Position numbers and translations under genes: made by a program
Notes under the pieces: model-generated
Told to the model about the DNA's origin: nothing
Databases searched by the model: none
The model's input: the letters and a program-made list of their open reading frames with translations, nothing else
Shown: positions 58,822 through 64,000 of the stretch, piece after piece
Position numbering within the stretch: position 1 is the first letter of the stretch
Layout of the letters: the number at the start of each line of letters is the position of its first letter
From: Certhia americana
Lineage: Eukaryota > Chordata > Aves > Passeriformes > Certhiidae
DNA: 64,000 nucleotides
Direction of reading: 5' to 3'
NCBI GenBank assembly: GCA_018697195.1
Contig: CM031873.1
Span: forward strand, 310,001 to 374,000

Positions 58822-58951
58822 AAATAAACACTAAACTGGGCTGAAACAAACAGCAAACTGGGCTAAAATAAACACCAAATTGAGCTGAAATAAACACCAA
58901 ACGGGGCTGAAATAAACAACCTGGGAGATTGAAATAAACACCACCCCAAGC
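58822..58951 (+). repeat. 23-bp minisatellite (AAATAAACACCAAACTGGGCTG)
   Basis: Five to six copies of AAATAAACACCAAACTGGGC followed by TGA, with small variants. It lies 140 bp after the 17-bp array. Confidence 0.92.
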
Positions 58952-59114
58952 TGGCCAATTTATCAAACAGAAAAACAAATTTCCAGTGTTGGCTCCTTTT
59001 GAGTTCATCTTTTCCAGCGGAGCAGGACTCTGGATTCAGTAATTTATTATCTTCCTCTGACCAATAACTTCTCTATCCTGTAACCATCACTCTTCATCTC
59101 TGTTCATTCTGCCT

Positions 59115-59189
59115 AATAATAGTATTAAAATATTAATAATAATGACCATTAGTATTGCTGTTATTATGATTATTATTATTATTATTTTA

Positions 59190-59264
<75 letters not shown>
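59115..59264 (+). repeat. ATT microsatellite, left part
   Basis: Imperfect then nearly pure ATT triplets. It is interrupted by the LTR-like element that starts at 59265 and resumes at 60007. Confidence 0.95.
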
Positions 59265-59265
<1 letters not shown>

Positions 59266-60006
59266 GGTTTGGAAAGACAGGGGTGTCTGCTAGGGAAACA
59301 AAAAAAGAATGGAAACTTCCCTTGGACTTGTTATTATCCTAAAATTAAAGGGGGGTCTTGGGCAATGGTGTGAGGGTAGGAATAACAGTTCTTTACTAGT
59401 TAGTCTAACAAGGTAAATTAACAATAATAACTATAATATTGACAACAAACAGAACTAGAAAAGAAAAGGGAAAAAAACAACCCAGTTACAGTTTTCCTCT
59501 GGCACCGCCCACCCCCCTCAGTACCATTACAAGCTACTAGAGCCAGCAGCAGTCCTGGGAGGATGAGATGTATCCGAGCTTGGCAGTGGCCGGAGCTGTT
59601 GGAAAGTGTCCCGGCTGGGCAGGGGCTGCAGAAAATACAGCGTGGGGAGACCCCGAGCAAAACTGAAGAAGCCATGGGTGCAGGGCAGGGAGAAGGAGCT
59701 CCTGGCAAGGCAGGGAGAGAATGGGTTCCCAAAATCCCGGGGGACACACGAAGAGACGGTGGTCCGACCGAGTTCCAGGTGAAGGACGGTGAGAGCTCTT
59801 TGCCACGCTGAGACGAGCAGCCCCGGCCGTTCTCCCGAGCGCAGCAAAGTGCCCAGAGCGAAGTGAAGTCAGTGCCTCTCTGTCTCTGCGTAGCCGCTTC
59901 TTTTGGTTGGCCCTAAGCACCCATGAGTACCGAAAAACACCCAGCCATTAGCTTCTTAGCAACTTCTGGGAAAAAATTCTATAAGAAAATAACCCAACCT
60001 CCAACA
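59265..60006. mobile_element. LTR-like element inserted in an ATT microsatellite (742 bp)
   Basis: It begins TGGTTTGGAAAGACAGG and ends GGGTTATTT-complement...CCTCCAACA, so it has TG...CA ends. It is flanked by ATT repeat on both sides. The left end (GGTTTGGAAAGACAGGGGTG) and the internal GGAATAACAGTTCTTTACTA match what I remember of abundant passerine LTRs, but I cannot search a library. No clear AATAAA was found on either strand, so orientation is left open. A 5-bp duplication cannot be resolved inside the microsatellite. The 109-127-codon minus frames have no retroviral motif. Confidence 0.66.

Positions 60007-60042
<36 letters not shown>
60007..60042 (+). repeat. ATT microsatellite, right part
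   Basis: Pure ATT triplets directly after the LTR-like element. Confidence 0.95.
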
Positions 60043-60043
<1 letters not shown>

Positions 60044-61952
60044 TGCTGAGCACACCTGCTGGGGGATGAGAAGGCAGAAGGGCTGGGGAAATGCTGGGAC
60101 ACCTGAGGGGCTCAGGTGGGTTTCAGAACAAGTGAGAGGATGTTCTTCCTTCCTCCACACCTGGCTCAGACATTGAGGAAACGGAATTGTTTTCAAAACA
60201 CTTCCACAATTTGAGTGCCTGCGTGGAGGGGGGTTGATATTTTTGGGAATGCCCCAATTAACCACCTCCTGCTTGGTCTTCCCTTCTGGAAAACAGACCC
60301 AGGTAAGGCTAAATCCTTCACATAACTGAGAGACACTGACTTTGTAGGGATGTGAATGGGCTCTGGCAGCTGATCTGTCCTTCTGTGGAAATCCTGGGAG
60401 TCATCAGGAGAGGGACAAATGCCAGGCTGGTGTCAGCATTGCCTTTGGCAGAGAAGGGCCAATTGCTGCTGGATCCTCCTCCTGCTGGATAAGAGAAAAA
60501 GGTCCGTACCTGTTTATATTATTTAGTAATGTTTGAAATATTAACAGCTAATGTTATTCTGTAGCATTTGAGGTATTTGAGACGAGATTCTGCTGAGTGA
60601 GGCTGTGAGACAGCGCCAGCTTTGGGTGCATTAAGCTGAAAGGACAAGCTGAGGGCAGGAGGTGCATGGGTTACACTGTTCTCCACTGGCAAGAAGCAAA
60701 CCCAGCTCCAAGGCAGAGCTGGGACTGTTTTCATTTCCTCCAGCATGAGGAGCCCATCGGGATGAGAGAAAGAAAGGACCACGAAGACCTTTCCTTACCT
60801 TTCCTCATTTACTCAGAGGCTTCACCTAAAGATTGCGAAAGGGCAGGAGATTAATTGTACCAGCTGCCACCTCTGGTGTGTGTAAGCACAGACTTAGGAC
60901 CCTCCTGCTCTTTGTGCCTGCTGCCTTACAGAGCTTTGGGAGATTTACACTCTGCACATCTTGGGGTTTTGTTCTCCCCGATCCTCCCTCCCTCATTTCC
61001 CCGTTGTCATGGGGCTGACTCCTGCCTTAGACACCTCTTCATCCATTTCATCTGGGAATTGCCTAATTCCTGCCTTGGCACCCCACAAAGCTGTGTCCAG
61101 GCACTGCTCACTCTGCCCCTGGACCCTCTCTCGGGGTCTCTTGGTCCCAGAGGAAGTTCTGCAGCCTTGGACACATGGACAGGAGCCAGAGCCCAGAGCT
61201 GGCAGTGGGGAGCAGCCCCTGCCCCCCAGTTCAGACACACAGACAGTGCCAGGGCACAGCCAAAAGCACAGCTCAAACCCAGGAACTCCCCAAGCTCGCC
61301 TGGACATTCCTGGACTGCCAGAAACTGAGATGGGCCAGAGCACTCCATGAGTGAGGGTATGGCCAGGGTGGCCCTTAGCCAGACTGGATTTCTAGCTTTT
61401 GTACCCTCCTGTGCCACTGCAAAATGAAATGGCCTCTGAGGAGGAGCACCTGGCACTTTCCTGGCTCTGTCCTGCACTGTAAGAGAGGTGTAAATGTGGA
61501 AAATTGAAGCCCAGGGCATCCAAAGACTTTTTTTTTGTCCCAAAGGTGGGAAAAATCATCTTGGTAACAGAGCCTTGCAGGGAGTTGCCCCTCCCTGGTA
61601 CATTTTAGCTGTTGAGAATTGGTCCCAGCAGCTGTGGGGAGGCAGGAGGCCAAGGCCCCTGAGCTCTTGCTCTTGTACATGAGATGGGGCTTTGGAGCTG
61701 TGTCAAAGGCTGAAGGAATTGTTCTCTCTGGGCTCTCTGGTGTCCTGGGACGGGAAGTGTTCCAGTGGGGCAAAGCAGTGCTGCTCAAAAAACACAAATT
61801 TCAAAGTCCTTCTCTGCAATGGGTTGAGGTGCTGATTTGAAAATATTTCCCAAACATGTTTTGCATCTGGAGAAACCCAGAGTTTAGAGAGAGAAGCCGG
61901 GGGAGCACTGCCATGCAGAGGAACACTTGCACATGTGCTAGCAGAGTCCTAG
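60043..61952. other. Noncoding sequence, nothing recognised
   Basis: No exon or RNA gene was identified. The frames of 130-178 codons at 60.9-61.8 kb occur antisense to one another without domain signatures. Confidence 0.4.
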
Positions 61953-62195
61953 AACTGTGGGATCACAGAATCTCCTGAGCTGGGAGGGACCCACAGGATC
62001 ACCCAGTGCCCCCAAATCCCACCCTGGGCATCCCTGGGAGCTTCTGGAGCTCTGGCAGGCTGTGCCCATTCCCTGGGCAGTGCCAGGACCCTCTGGGGAA
62101 GAACCTTTCCTGACATCCAGGCTGATCCTGCCTGGCCCAGCCCCAGCCCTTCCCTGGGTGCTGTCCCTTTCACAGAGAGAAAAGATCAGATCCCT
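61953..62195 (-). repeat. CR1 3' end, antisense
   Basis: On the + strand, ATCACAGAATCTCCTGAGCT, GGGAGGGACCCACAGGATCA, CCCACCCTGGGCATCCCTGG, GAGCTCTGGCAGGCTGTGCC and GAACCTTTCCTGACATCCAG follow the reverse complement of the CR1 3' end. The terminal repeat lies at 61953. Confidence 0.92.
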
Positions 62196-63808
62196 CTCAC
62201 GACTAGGGAAGGGTTCTTTGGGGACACAAGATTGGAAAAATCCCACTGACCTCAGTTCCTCAAAGGCCATTTTCAGTAATGGACAGAAAGGAAATAAACC
62301 CCATTTCCCTTGTGCAACATCAAACAGAATTTTATTGTTGCACTTCTCCCCGTATTCCAGCCTCATCCAGCCACTCTTCCTAGGGTGTTTTTTTCTGTTT
62401 ATTTAATTGTTTTTCCCACATTATTTATAAATCCCTGACCCTCTACATTTGCCCTCCCAGAGGCAGCGAGGAGCTAGGAAGGCTTTTACGGATTCTTTGG
62501 TCAGAATCCCTGGAACATTTAGAGCACATTTCAGCTCACTCACATCTTCTCCCTGACTGTACAGTCCCAGTATATTTAGCAGCAGTTAATCAAGCACCTG
62601 AAATGAGAGAGCAGCATTTTACATTTACTGCCACTCTCAGGTGCTGCACAGTTTTTATCCCTTTGGCTATTACCTGATGCATTTGATCTTTCTGTTTAAT
62701 GCCCACTTCCCCCATTAATATCTTCCCTTCCACAGGCTCCTGTGCTCCACAGAACAGGGAGCAGCTTTGATAAAAGCACACATCAGTCAAATTCCCTTCC
62801 TCGGAGCTTTCACTTGAAAGGGGCACGGCCAGGGTGTTTGCTGTAATGTTTAAAGTGCCTTCCCCACCCCATCTGTGTTTGCACCGAGCCTTTGAAAGAT
62901 TCCAGCCGGGATTGCTTCCCCAGCAAAACTTCTCCACCGGCTGGGAGGGGATGGAGCAGGAAACAGCAGGGCCACTGTTCTGCTTTGCATTTACAGCCCT
63001 GCCACTCTGGCAGCCCTCTCCCATCCTCAGGACTCCATCCCCGAGGCTATCTGACATCCCTGCAGAACCGGCAGGAAGCCCAAATAATTAAGAGTTGGAG
63101 GATGTTCTGCGAGCCCTGAAAGGCAAAAAAGCGCAGTTTCTGTCTTCTAGGGGCTAATTCGGTATGAGTACCCGGCTTCTTGCAAACATGTTGGTATTTA
63201 TTTAATCAGATGGGATAAGATGAGGGGAAACCATGGGGGGATATTTGCTGTTATTTGCTGTTATTAAGGAATCCCACAGCTGAAGCAGAAGCCACCAGGA
63301 GACAGCCCACACACTGTAGGCTCAGCTGAGCTGGGAGCCCACACAGGGCCCACAGGGGGGTTCTGTGTCCTGATCAGCCCCCGATCTCACAGGGCAACCC
63401 CACCCTCCCTACCCACCACTGGGATGGGTGCAGAGGGTGGGAACAGCATCCCAAGAGCATCAGGAACAAGACTGTGGCTCAGAAGGCTCCCTCTGTCCCC
63501 TCACACCCCCTTGTGCCCCCTGGACCCCCCCAGTGACACTGGGGTCATGCATTGGGGTGACAGCCTTGTTAAACACTCTCTGATGGAAAGGAGCCTTTGG
63601 ATTCAGCCATCCCACACCTTTCAAGGGCTGCTGCCCCATTCAGCCCCTACATCCCACCCTGCTCTATCCCCTCTCACCCCCCAGGACAGGACACCTGGAA
63701 CTGTCCCCTGTGGACAGCAGCGATCCTGTTACAGGGCACTGCGGGATGGGACCGAGACTGCTGCATTTCCCTCAGCTGGATGAGCCCAGCAGCTGCAGGG
63801 GGAATGGT
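62196..63808. other. Noncoding sequence with a candidate conserved block
   Basis: 62540-62680 (CAGTTAATCAAGCACCTGAA, GCAGCATTTTACATTTACTG) looks like conserved noncoding DNA. Otherwise single-copy sequence with no recognised gene. Confidence 0.4.
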
Positions 63809-63950
63809 GCAGGTAGGGATGATCCAGGTGGGGCTGGTGTAGGTGGGGCTGGTGTAGGTGGGGCTGATCAGGGTGGGGCTGATCAAGGTGTGGCTGATCA
63901 AGGTGTGGCTCATCTGGGTGGGGCTGATTCAGGTGGGGCTGATCCAGGTG
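63809..63950 (+). repeat. 15-bp minisatellite (AGGTGGGGCTGATCA)
   Basis: Nine copies of AGGTGGGGCTGATCA-type units with GGTGT, ATTCA and CATCT variants. The 15-bp period keeps frames open on both strands (HPDQPHLHQ, ISPTLISPTY), so these are not genes. Confidence 0.95.
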
Positions 63951-64000
63951 ATCCCAGGGCACACTCCCACCCACTCCCCCCTCACCTCCATCTCCCCTGC

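Noticed and set aside
1..64000. tRNA, rRNA, snoRNA or familiar microRNA genes
   Set aside because: I looked for cloverleaf A/B-box pairs and well-known microRNA seeds on both strands and saw none. The only tRNA-like sequence is the retroviral primer-binding site.

Overview
The window looks like avian, probably passerine, nuclear DNA. It carries many CR1 LINE 3' ends with bird-type termini, one old MIR, bird-type LTR elements and many GC-rich minisatellites. I saw no Alu, B1 or other mammal-specific SINE. There is no operon structure, no densely packed genes, and no convincing exon of a known host gene. Nearly all long open frames are chance frames or tandem repeats whose period is a multiple of three. 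The window is best read as intergenic or intronic DNA; species and chromosome cannot be fixed from it.

Layout. 1-25 kb is mostly single-copy DNA with a MIR (about 4.95 kb), a composite AAT/AAC/GAA microsatellite (5.65 kb), three minisatellites (7.9, 11.3 and 11.9 kb), several CR1 3' ends and a 428-bp tract with only three cytosines on the + strand (23925-24352). 25.4-26.2 kb holds a CR1 fragment and a 590-bp G-rich minisatellite built from about 10-bp units. 28-46 kb contains three pairs of near-identical segments, a solo LTR (35959-36576, with a 6-bp target duplication carrying one mismatch) and candidate conserved noncoding elements. 48.2-49.4 kb is three consecutive tandem-repeat blocks. 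52.2-52.5 kb is a probable LTR remnant.

The only protein-coding content I can defend is a defective endogenous retrovirus on the minus strand (54086-56933). It has two LTRs differing at 9 positions plus one 1-base indel, a CCTGGG target duplication, a primer-binding site complementary to tRNA-Phe, a polypurine tract, a short gag-like frame, a C-terminal surface-subunit fragment and an open 227-codon transmembrane-subunit frame. No pol was recognised. It sits inside a GGGACT/GGGACA minisatellite, which resumes on its other side.

Beyond 57 kb there are further short tandem repeats, a 742-bp LTR-like element lodged in an ATT microsatellite (59265-60006), an antisense CR1 (about 62 kb) and a 15-bp minisatellite at the right edge. 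I found no new gene system. The strongest leads are the chimeric-looking, pol-less provirus with its open TM frame, the cytosine-depleted tract (possible editing footprint or assembly artefact), and the 292-bp pair differing at a single base.
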